Source: Priapulus caudatus
Taxonomy: Eukaryota; Priapulida; Priapulimorpha; Priapulimorphida; Priapulidae
NCBI RefSeq assembly: GCF_000485595.1
Contig: NW_014577181.1
Location: 1 to 64,000, forward strand
DNA length: 64,000 bases
Reading direction: 5' to 3'
Shown here: positions 23,205 through 34,807 of the stretch, piece by piece
How the letters are laid out: the number at the start of each line of letters is the position of its first letter
Numbering within the stretch: position 1 is the first letter of the stretch
Translations under genes and position numbers: made by a program
The notes under the pieces: model-generated
What the model saw: only the letters and a program-made list of their open reading frames with translations
What the model was told of the DNA's origin: nothing
Databases searched by the model: none

Positions 23205-23335
23205 GCTTACTCGAAAGAGAGTAGGCGACCTATACTAGAAACATTAAGAATTTGGCTAGTAAATACTTATAGATTTCGTAATTTCGTTAGCATTATATTT
23301 TTATTGAAACGCTTCAAGTGCCTGTGTCTAGATAT
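23205..23335 (+). repeat. Dispersed repeat, copy 1
   Basis: Shares GAAAGAGAGTA, GAAACATTAAGA, AGATTTCGTA, ATTGAAACGCT and CAAGTGCCTGTG in order with 33118-33240. Copy 1 has extra insertions. Confidence 0.7.
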
Positions 23336-24675
23336 AGGGGTATTTTGCTACCGCTAAAGCAACGAGGCAGTTTCTTTGGAGGCGCTAGTGAGTAGTAGCT
23401 AGTACTAGTAGCTAAAGTAGCTAGTAACTAGTAATTAGTAATACATTTACTATTACACATTAGCTACAGCTGCCGTCCTGGTATAACTATACTATAGTCA
23501 GCTAGTTAGTGCTGGTAACTTAGTAGTACTAGCTACAGAGTAGTACGTAGGCTTAATACTAGTATTATTGTAACATGTACTTGTAGTAATAAAGAAGTCA
23601 TTCGTAGCAGTGTGGAATGTACGAAAGTCCTACCTAGAGGTTTAAAATAGCCGGGACGAGCCCCGCTAAACGCAAGACAACGCGAACGCCCGAAAAACTC
23701 CGTAAGCCAATCGCGTAGTCCCTTACAGCCTTCGTTGCCCCCTACTATATCGTATCCTCTAAGCTCGCATTCATACATGCCTACCGCATATGCTGCTAAT
23801 ATATTGTTTAGCAGATGTGAACAAAATTACTCCAGTTTTACAGCAATAGAAAGCGCCGGACTAGTGAGCGAAACAACAAATTGGGAGCTTTTGCTAGGCC
23901 ATCTCTTAACCTAAACGTGGGCAGTGCGCATCTCCTCGTGCAATGCGCAGAACTGCCGATGAGAGCGAAAAGCCGCTTTAACCTAACCCTAGAAGGCACG
24001 GCGTATACTGGCGTTGGGAAAAGGCAGCGAAATTGCTAAAATGCGCCGCTACGCGGCGTTTGAGCGCTTCGCGCGGATATCCGGCTGCAGATCGTCCAGC
24101 CTTCACTCATCCCTTCCTCCACCTCTCTATAAATATTTTGCCCATTCTACCAAGTTTTATTTGGTAATCGGTATGGAACGTTTTGTGTTAATAGCATGTG
24201 CGATAGTCAATATAAAGCAGAATATTATGCTTACGTCCTCTCCCACATCTTATCCCATTTTCCCAGTTATTTCTCAGTCAACCAGCGATGCATTCTCCAT
24301 TCTTGCGCTATTTACCAATTGAAAGAGACCCAACAAATGGTTCAAAATTTACCACCGACTGCGTACGTCCTTTATTTACAGTTTCCCATAATGATAAACG
24401 AACACGATAAATGGTACAGAAAAGATGTAGCCCATACAGGCAAAGCCATTATTGTATCGCCCGTACGTAGTAACCCTTCACGGACGATCTGGTCTTGTTG
24501 TTTCCCCATCTATGCTGACGAGCAGCCTCTGCAAAATGCCTATTAAAAATTGTATTCCTCTTGTGACACATAGTATTCACTTTGTACGCGCATAGATTTT
24601 CCCCACTGCCACTTGCAATGAATGCCCAGGTGGGTTGCTACAGGTGGGTCGTGATTGCTGATACCATGAACATAT

Positions 24676-24708
24676 CAAGAGCTAATAATACCTATTATTA
24701 TTAGCTCT
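24676..24708. mobile_element. 33 bp hairpin insertion with 9 bp target duplication
   Basis: CAAGAGCTAATAATA pairs with its complement ending TTAGCTCT. TGAACATAT abuts both sides (24667-24675 and 24709-24717). The arm start CAAGAGC matches 42066. Confidence 0.75.
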
Positions 24709-24717
24709 TGAACATAT

Positions 24718-26050
24718 TACGTATCGCCCCCAGAACCGAAAATAGTGCAAATAAAATTGCGACATATTTTAAAATTATCGGCGCTAGTTCCTGGAATCGT
24801 TTTGCACCGATTAAGAGCCTGTCTAGAACCACTTAGAATGCTGCTATAATACCAGAAGCCAGAATAACAACCTGAATATGGGGGTGCCACCTGTTTGCAC
24901 AGGGCACGTAAACCCTAGGCCCCTAGCCGATAATTTTCTAGTAGAATCTGGAAGGCACACACTTGTAAACACACTCACTACCCTCAAATCAGTGTAAAAC
25001 CAGGAGCGATATGCCATTCGGCGTCGGGCACAGACATGAGCATGAACATCGAATGATAAAACAATGTTGCCGGTTAGTTCCTTTCACCTAGGTATTATGA
25101 TTTATATAATATTGTCAATATTGATATTGAATGCATAAAAAGTACATGCTGCAATCAATGTGGAGCATAAACTACATTCTGAAATTGAGTATTTTCTAGT
25201 TTATGGATATATGATATACATCCCCAACATAAAGCGAAACAATGCCAGTATAAATGCATCAACTTCCCTATGCAGGCCCGCGGAGTACCCTTACAGTAAA
25301 ATTACACTCTTACTCACAACCATGAGTTTGTGACTGTTCTTTGAGGAAATTACATGACATTTTACATTGTAACATTATTGTAACTCAAAGCGCACTGCTG
25401 TGACCTCATGCCACTGAACATCAGAAATATACTTGGGATCAAAATGGTAATGTTTTTATAATGCCTAACAATATAACATTATGGTTAAAATAAATTGTAA
25501 AATTCAGTAGACATGAAATACCATGTGTCACCCTAGGTACGTCACTTCTAAAATAATAGCACGTACCCTTTAAATACAATTAACAGTAACAATATTTGTG
25601 CTTTAATTATATTATTTACATTAATATATCATTGATATATCCAACCATTTTTTAAATATATAGCATAAAAATAATTCACATGAATTTAGCCCACTTTCCA
25701 GGCAACAATGGACATATCTGACAATAGCCTATGTACAATTGGAATTTTATTCACATAGCAACTGTCACTGGAAGCATTTTAAAAGCATATTTTACATGCA
25801 CTCTTTTCATTTTGAAAGCATATAGTACTGTATTCTGATATCTAAAATAGTCTGTGATTTCAGCAATGCCTTATATTGCCAAGAAATTCTTCCCACAGAA
25901 AATAGCTGTGCATCTGCAACTACTAGTGTTCGTATATCCCAGATGTGAAATTACATGTACTGCACTATTAGTTATTAGTATGCCCCACCAATAACCAAGT
26001 TTTACAAATTTTCAGGGTGGGAAATGCTGTGAAATATAATAATGTGCCGT
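24718..26050. other. Intergenic between convergent ASCC1 and GLCE (part 2)
   Basis: AT-rich and apparently unique. TTTATT at 25746-25751 would be AATAAA on the minus strand and could end GLCE about 1.1 kb after its stop; this is a guess. Confidence 0.4.
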
Positions 26051-26059
26051 GGTTGTGGT

Positions 26060-26099
26060 AGAGTCCCTTTATAGAGAAGATATCTATATAAAGGGACTA
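26060..26099. mobile_element. 40 bp hairpin insertion with 9 bp target duplication
   Basis: AGTCCCTTTATAGA pairs with TCTATATAAAGGGACT with one small bulge. GGTTGTGGT abuts both sides (26051-26059, 26100-26108). The local sequence is GT-rich, which weakens the duplication slightly. Confidence 0.6.
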
Positions 26100-26597
26100 G
26101 GTTGTGGTTGTGGTGGTCGCTACCGCCACCTGGCGCTGGACAGTGGAAGTGATTAAGCATATTTTCTGTCTACACGCACGCGTGAATTACTACAAGCCAT
26201 GCTATGTCGGAAATCATCACAGTTTTTTTATGGATAGGATCGTAACCGAAACCAACTTTTTTTTTTCTACAACCACACTTTTTTTCATGTGCAGCAGAAG
26301 TTTGGCTTAAGAGAGAGGTTGTAGCTACACTGGCCACACGACAGTGAGCCGATTCTCCTCCTGGTGTGTTGTTTTACATGTGCGATTGCCTACACCGACC
26401 GGCTCTGCTACAGACACGCGGACGGTCCGGTTGCACTGATGACGTGTGCCCCATACAGAAGATAGACGGAACATGGCGCTACACTCCACCCTGAGTCGCA
26501 GTGGTTGCTGGTCGATGACTTTATCGGTACCGGACACGTCACGTGGTCCTTTCTGTCAGTGGTCGTGTGACCAGATGTCTTCACGCCAGCGTTGATT

Positions 26598-26846
26598 GGC
26601 ATGCTAGCCCTCAGTATACTCCATCCAGCGCGCGAGCCTCATTTGTGCTTGGCATGCTACCCTCAGTATACTCCATCCAGTGCGCGAGCCTCAGTTGTGC
26701 TTGGCATGCTACCCTCAGTATACTCCATCCAGCATGCGAGCCTCAGTTGTGCTTGGCATGCTACCCTCAGTATACTCCATCCAGCATGCGAGCCTCAGTT
26801 GTGCTTGGCATGCTACCCTCAGTATACTCCATCCAGCATGCGAGCC
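26598..26846 (-). repeat. 52 bp minisatellite derived from the GLCE 3' end
   Basis: Five 52-53 bp units follow the GLCE stop. Each unit carries, on the minus strand, CTGGATGGAGTATA and then CCAAGCACAACTGAGG. The same words in the gene encode the WMEY and AKHN-stop end of GLCE (26847-26890). Units carry a one-base deletion relative to the gene copy and are not translated, since the stop comes first. Confidence 0.92.
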
Positions 26847-27907
26847 TCAGTTGTGCTTGGCACGCTTACCCTTCATATACTCCATCCAGCGCGCGGCCAC
26901 GTTCTTGAGCACGGGCGAGTCATCAATAGTCGTCAGCAGCAGTAGCTGGTTGATGTGCGTCGTGTGGTAGTCCCAGCGCGCCAGGTTCGGGGCGCTGCCC
27001 GGCACGACGACGTGCCGCAAGTCGTACGACGAGCCGGAGCCCATGTCGAAGAGCGGCAGCATCGCCTTGAGCGACACCATGCCGTCGCGGTAGAGCCGCG
27101 CGACGCGAGCTGCCTGCGCGGCCGTGCACACCGCGCCGTCGCCGCTGCTGCCGCCGCACATCGCGCCGAGGTCGTAGAGACCGATGAGGGAGTAGATGAA
27201 GCCGTTGAGCACGAACGAGCTGGGCGTCGTCGGGTACTCCTCGTACCAGCGGTACTTGTCCATGTAGGTCGCGACGACGCCGCGCCGCTCGCTAGGCACG
27301 CTGAAGATGTCGGCGGCGGCAAGCGCGGCGGCCGCGTAGCGTGGCTCGCGCGTCTTCCAGTAGGCGCGCGTGAGCGCCGACATCGCCTGGCCCTGCGCCA
27401 TCGCGCTGTACCAGCCCGGCGCGAGCTCCATCACGCCGGGAATGAGCGTGCGCGTGACGTCGATCGGCCAGCCGCCGTTCTCGTCCTGGTTGGCGACGAG
27501 CCAGTCGGCAGCGAGGAAGAACAAGCGCAGATGCTCGGTCGTCGACAGCGTGAGGTCGGCGACGCGGCCGCCGCCGCGCAGGAACACGGCAACGACCTTG
27601 AGGTTCTTCAGCTTGACCTTGCGCGAGAAGCGGTCGATGAGCGGCAGCCCCTTCTGCAGGTCAATGAAGAGGTCGCGCGTGAGCCGGCTCCAGCGTGTGC
27701 GCGCGCCGACGCCGTAGTAGACGGCGCGACCGCGTGCGCTGATCACCGTGTCGCTCTGCACGTAGTGTAACGTGTAGATGTCCTTGGTGTCGCGCATCTG
27801 CACGCTGACAGCCAGGCTGCCGTTGCCGGTGAAGCTGACGAGGGTGGAGAGCACGAGCTCGTTGGCACGGTCGAGGCGCAGCATCACGCCGGGACTTGTG
27901 AGTGTGT
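26847..27907 (-). CDS. GLCE: GLCE terminal exon with catalytic domain
   Basis: The acceptor is ATGTCATTGCAG. The exon is 1061 nt and holds the (alpha/alpha) barrel: [51 protein letters not shown] and [12 protein letters not shown]. It ends KGKRAKHN-stop. GC is very high at third positions, so long shadow frames exist on the other strand and were left out. Confidence 0.96.
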
Positions 27908-30620
27908 CTGCAATGACATGGCAGCATAGTTGTAGTTTTAGTATAGTTTGTACAAAGATGACATAACATGGCTACACCGTTCAATGGTCGAACGTGGCGC
28001 TTAGTGTCTCACTTGACTCGGCTACGGACTGTGGTTACCATGATCCCGCTGACGAGCTCTCACGTGCAGATGCTCTTACTTAGTATATACAACACATTTT
28101 ACCCTATTAATTTACCTTATATTTACTAGCACAAAAAACTGCTACATAAGTAAAAAACTAAAACGTCTTACTACGGCGTAAATTATTCACGGACTAATCC
28201 AATTTGCGTCGGCCCCCTGCCGGGTCTCACCTGACGTGTGAAACTCCAGCACGCTGCGCTTCAGCTCCTCATCCCTGACGGTGCTCAGCTTGCTGCTCTT
28301 GTCGGGCAGTTTCCACTGCCGCGCCGCGCTGTCGATGGACGCGCTGTCCATGTAGGAGACGACGACGGGACTCTTGTCGGTGATGTTTTTGCTGTAGTGG
28401 CTCAGCCCGTACTGCGCTATCTGGATGGCGTAGAAGTAACCTTGCGGGCCCCACTGCGTCGTTATCGGCACACCTGCATTCAGACAGACCTCTTAACATC
28501 CCACGCACTAATACAATATTCATTACTAGCTCTCGCTTACTACTACCAGGCCTAATGCTGTTACATCTTAATCATCGGCATTAGATATGCCCAACCCCAC
28601 CACGCAATGACGTGCACATTATAATGCCACGGCAATAACAACGCCAGTGAATCATTTCTGAATAATTGCGCCTTCCCACGTATTACGCAGTCATCGCGTC
28701 CTGTCGATGACACATCGGAATTGATTGCTGCTTTGTGTGAAGTGACATCGCAACAGTTATCACTCAACCTGTGCAGATCACTGCCCATAACACCACCACA
28801 TCTCAGCGAGACAATAACGTAAAGCTACATCTGCACGCACACGCGCCGACTAACAGCTAGGCGATATCTCCGTCAAAACTACGTGTTAGTTTATGTGCGT
28901 TGGAGTGTAAGTTCACACGCACACCCCGTGACTCGCAGCTAGGGCCTGCATACCTCCCAACTCCCATTGGTTGATACAAATCACGTGCCTGAAACTCCTG
29001 TGTTAATAAAACTTATGGTGCATTGTGACCCTAACCCTAACCCTAACCCTAATTAATATTTAATTAAAAAATTAACTAGATTTGTGTCAACCAATGGCCA
29101 TTTGGGAGGTATGCAGGCCCTATAGCTGCGAGTCACCCCGTGCGTGTTCATTCGCTGACACCAGAGCCGTATATAGAGACTCTATATACGGCTCTGGCCG
29201 ACACAACACAGCACTTCCTCTCTACCCGAACACGACGGATCCCACGGCAAATAAAAACTCAGCCGGTGCGGACCGCGATGCTGCTGCCGCCTGGTGTCCC
29301 CGAGCGAAGCGCGCACCCGCCATACTTATTATCAAAAATATTATATTATATCAAAAATATCTCTCAAATAAATCGAAAAATAAATTAATGTAGACAAGTT
29401 AGCTCACCTATTAGCAAACATGTTGCTAAATAATTACTCTAGTATAAAAATTACAATGGGTTTATATAGACTCGTACAACGTCTCTATTACTTGTAAATT
29501 ACGCGTATCGACAAGGTCTCGCAGGTGTCATCATCGTGGAACCGCGTCAACGAGACGTCAACAACAAAATTTCAAACGTTGCATATTTTTTGGGGAAAGT
29601 AACGATGTACGAGTGTTCTAAGACATATTAGCCGCACTGTGGACACTTCTTGTTACGAAATGTCGGGAATATACGAGAAGACTGTTTGAAATTATCACTT
29701 TAAAAGACCCGCACGTAATTCTGAGCACTATTTGCGAAATTTCACTGATAATTTTATGAGTAATTACTAATTACATGTCTTTGTTCGGCTGCCTGCACGT
29801 GACAACAGACCGGTGCACATTATTGACGCCTCGCCGGGAAGCGGGGTAGGCTAGGAAGCTGGCGCTCCGACTCGCTCACATATATACCTCGTCGATATCA
29901 CGCTCTGACTCATTAGGGCAACAATTTCACGAGAGATCATTGTTTTCAGACAAAACACTCAGTGAGCAATAACAGACGACTGTTTCTGAACATGAATGTG
30001 AAATGAATGCGCGCTGAACACGTTGACGCGTGGTTTAACCGCGGTCCAACTGGGCGCTGCTGGTGATGACAGCATCATCAAAGTATATATATATACATAT
30101 ACGCGATACATACACCAGCACGCACACTCGCACGCATGCACGCCCACAGTGGGTGCCATGCCGTGGCGCTAACCGAATATCGAAGATACCAATTCGCCGC
30201 ACATTGGGGCTGATGTCTGGGGGACTGCCCCACATGCTCGCCGATTGACGGCGGCTGCGACACGAACAATGGCCGCTAATAGCCGGCGATGTCAGACAGC
30301 GTCTCGCCTCTCTCAGTCGATTCACCTCTGCTAGGAGGCGATCCGTCGGTCGCAGCGACGGTCGGCGAGCTATGGGGAACCTCGCCCATCATCGCGCCGT
30401 ATAAAGCGACGCGCACAAAAGCCGAGCGCACATAATGGGCGCCTCCAGCGAGTCTGTCCTCGCGAGTTTCTTCTCTTCGTTTCTTCTCTTCTTAAACGTG
30501 TGACCGAGTCACACCGGTCGCAGTCGCAGCGGGCGGATCGTATCGCGCGGAATGCAGAGCGAGAATTCGAAAAAGAAGAAGAGAAAGCAAGGGGAGGGGG
30601 ATTTTGAGAGAGAGGGCGGA

Positions 30621-30690
<70 letters not shown>

Positions 30691-31363
30691 TATATACGAA
30701 AAGGCGACACGAGAAACGACTACAATCGTGCCTGACGAAGACACAGGACTGACAATTATTCACACATCATGGGGCAACGTGGTGGGCCACGCGTGTGCTA
30801 TACAGGGATACTCACGCAGACTTCACAGACACATACTACGATCTAAACTACTACATAGCATATAGACTTATTTCACGACAGAGACGGTCACATGTCTCAA
30901 GACGGCGGCGCTTTCTTCCGCGATAACTGTGTGATTTGTTAGGGCTTCTCGTGCTGTAATGGCGAGGTCACGTGTTTGTTTAATCGGCTAGTGTGGATTC
31001 TGCAACCGAACACCACTCCTCGTTTATTTGCACTGTTGCCCTGCAGCTTAAACAAGAAAACCATCTCAATGTGAATGTCAACACGTAGTAACTCGCTAGG
31101 TACAGCGGGGTAATCACAGAGTAAACGCAGTGCCTCCCCCCTCCGCCCGCATCTCACATTAGCGAGGCAGGGACACGACGAGACTGATTACGGGGGGGGG
31201 GCTCTAGTCATTTAATTAACAGTGTTAGGCTGTAGCAGCGGCGGCGATAAAAATACGCTGCTTGATGCGCGTCAATAAGAGCAAGTCTGGGCTATAATTG
31301 CCCAAGTAATCGCGCGCAGACAGAACTACTCTCTCTCACTCTCACTCTCACTCTCTCTCTGTG

Positions 31364-31411
<48 letters not shown>

Positions 31412-31510
31412 TGTCAGAGAGACAGCGTGAGCGAGAGAGAAGGGGAGACACACAAGAGAGAGTGAGAGATAGAGACAGAGCGAGAGGGAGAGAGAGAGAG
31501 AAAGCGAGAG

Positions 31511-31555
<45 letters not shown>

Positions 31556-34500
31556 CATGCAGAGAGAGAGAGAGAGAGGAGAGCGATGATCACGCTCTGT
31601 GCGCCGTGAGAAAGCTCCGCGTGCAATCATCATCGCCCGGCATGATTGCACGCGTGCCTCGCCGTAAAGGTAGTGTACAACAGTACACGGTGTCTATAGC
31701 CAGCAGGCTTTAATCAACATCGAACAGAAATTAATTCAAATGTCTCAGAGAATTTCGTCTCATATACTTTATCCGTGTTAGATAATCAAAGATTTAAGGT
31801 CCATATTTAAGTTTTTTTTCGCTTCATACCCATTTGGTATAAATCAACACTCATCTTGCACAAGTGTATTATTGGCATGGATACAAAAGCAACGTAGAAA
31901 CAATTCCTAAGTGCAATTTCATGTATTACTGTAAGATGCTCACGACAATGAACTGTGCGCAACTGTAACGTCGGAACGGGGCAAAATAAGTGGGTGGCAT
32001 TTTCGAATAAGGACAAGATGAAGAAATGTATTGACTAAGGACTGAATAGATGTGTACGATACAGATAGGAATCATAATACCAGGCGGCAGTTCCCCCCGT
32101 GTTTTTCTGCTTCTTACCCGTTCTTCGTTTTCGTATCCATGATCTGGCCTTTCATCTCTGCCACACAAACACACACCACCACGCACACGCACGCACCAAC
32201 GAACGCACGCACACACGCATACTCACGACCGCTCTCCCCCTCCTGTCACACATTCCTAATTCGTTTCCCTCCAGACATGTGCGCACGCACTAAGGTACTT
32301 ATAAGTACAGATACTATATAGAGAGGGGCTACAGATGGGTACATCATGTGTTCCGTGAAGCTAACTTTAAAGTATGCGTTGATTGTCAATTAGCATGCAA
32401 GCCGTCAATGATGGATCTGTTAATCTCCACCAAGAGTTTTAAATAGGCCCAAATAAGAAAGGCGACAGCATAATAAAAACATCTCCCCGGGGTGTGTATT
32501 TCTAGTCGGGACGTACAGCGGTTGTTGAGTCCAGTATCCTGTGACTGCTAACTAGATTATTAGCTTAATTGAAGCACTTTCTTTAAAAGCTTCTTCGATT
32601 TAAATTCAGCACATCAGCGGTTTCCGATTTAATTATAACATTATTTACATTATCTTACACTACAAATAACTGCGAAAATGGCACGCAGAACATTATAAGA
32701 CTGTGCTCTATGCATACCTCCACCAGTGAAAAGCTGCCAAAATTGTGCGGCTAGACGTTTCGACTTGACTAGCAACACGTGTAAACGCGCATTTCCTCCT
32801 TTGCTGCTACGTGCTCCTGATTGCCAGCATATGCGAATCTCAGCGCTGCGTGTTTGCGTAAATTCACGCCGGCGTCGATTGACTCGAATGCCGTAACATT
32901 GCGCGCATGCGCGTCAGTGCACGTGCGTGACCGCGAGGTCCGTCCGCCCAGTAGGGCGGATAAGATGTCATGCATAAGCTACGCACTACGGCTGCCACCG
33001 CAGGCACTTACAGCGTTTCAATAAAATATAATGCTAAAATACTTATGTGTCAGTGTGCAGCGGCAGCCAGCGTTTGTTGCAGATGAGCATTTGGACGGCA
33101 TTTGCAGGAAATTGTCGGCAATAATAGGTGAAAGAGAGTATAGAAACATTAAGACTTTGGTAGTAAATAGATTTCGTATTTATTTAGCGTTATATTTTAT
33201 TGAAACGCTCCAAGTGCCTGTGGCTGCCACGCGTGTAGAAAACTAACTACTCTTGAATTTAACGAAGGAGACACATATAACCTTTGTTTTTGTTACCGCG
33301 CACAAACGCGGCCTCGTCACGAATAGAAGGTTTGAATCTATCCACCCGTCGAGTGCTCTCGCTCTCGTTCTTTCTGTCTCTTTTTTCTTCCCCCCCCCTC
33401 TCTTTTTATTTATCTCTGTCACGCCTATTGGCTACCGGTACATCGCTCGGCGGCCATGATTCGCAGTGTTGATTCGATGAAAAGTATCTAATTTCGATAG
33501 CACCGAGAGGCACGTTGGGGAAATCTACGGCGAGGCAAAATGGCACTGAAGCGACGGAATTTATTTTAATTAAACGCGAGTTACCTTGTTCAAAAGCAAT
33601 ATCACGAGCCCGCCGAGCGGACAAGCTAAATCCCCCAGCGCAACCCATTAACTGCTAACGGCAGCGAGAAGTAGATCGTTGCTCCCCTCCCCCGTCGCCG
33701 CCACCGCATGCCCGTCCGCCCCACCCCCACCCACTACCACCATCCCGACGCACGCAATTGGAAAAAAATATGTTCGATTGTAGGGAATCATCGCGGCGGA
33801 GGTACGCTTTGATGCTCGGTCGCAGGAAATACCACCATGGTGACAACGCGAAGCCTAATCACTCGGCAGCTCCGCACCTGAATGCGAGCGCCATGATGAA
33901 AAATGCCGCCGCCGCCGCCGCCGCCGCCGTCAGTGTCAGTGGCAAGGTGTGCGGAGAATGCCGTCACCGACACACGTCTCGCTGCCGTCAGCTCTCATAC
34001 CGTCGTTCGGCAGGTAACTGGTCGCCGGGGACACGCGACGTCAGACCTAGACTCGCGCGCCGTCGCTTATCGCGCAGCCGCGCACGCAGACGAAGCGAAC
34101 CGTCGGCGCTCTAACACTCGGCATGCAGTCTGTTGGGGCGAACGAAAACAACCGCAGTTTACGATTGCCATGTGCAAGATTAAAACTATTAAACGATCGG
34201 TCGTGCTTCTGTTTTTTGCGAGTGGGGAATTAAGTTTCTGAATCATACCAAATAACAGTTTGTCCCTAAACCTTATAATCGACAATTTACAATACGCCCG
34301 ACAAAAGAAGTACATGCAATGGACATTATATAAAAATTATAAAAAATAATTGAATTGGACATAAAATCCAAAAATTCCTTCAACCTTCATATCAACCAGA
34401 TTCGAAAACAGCCGTAAAACTCGACAGCAATTAGTTTGAAATTTTCAGGCAGCGTGTTAATTTGTCTTATCGCACATGCTGCTGTGCTGGGCCGAGGTGC

Positions 34501-34666
34501 TGTCTAACTGACAACTGAAATACGCAGCATCACTGGTTGCACATAGCCGATGTGCAGCATAATATATACCTGTGTTTCGGGATTGACCTTTGCATGCGGT
34601 GACAGTGCGAATCGAACTCACGCTGAGCAGGCTCTGGTAGCACACGTTGAAACCGCCGGTATATAT

Positions 34667-34719
<53 letters not shown>

Positions 34720-34770
34720 TATATATATATATATATNNNNNNNNNNAGGGAAAGAAACGGAGTAAGGCGA

Positions 34771-34807
<37 letters not shown>

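Larger units (their letters stand above)
21676..24675. other. Intergenic between convergent ASCC1 and GLCE (part 1)
   Basis: Short open frames lack family resemblance. 23400-23560 is rich in CTAG-type words (TAGCTAGTACTAG). 23205-23335 has a diverged copy at 33118-33240. Confidence 0.5.

Noticed and set aside
26543-26970. Plus-strand repeated peptide with [14 protein letters not shown]-like units
   Set aside because: It is the antisense reading of the 52 bp minisatellite from the GLCE 3' end, not a tandem-repeat protein.
26955-27770. 271-codon plus-strand frame
   Set aside because: Antisense shadow of the GC-rich GLCE terminal exon.
34600-34640. GCGAATCGAACTCACGCTGAGC resembling the T arm of a tRNA
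   Set aside because: No acceptor stem or A box could be found at the right spacing.
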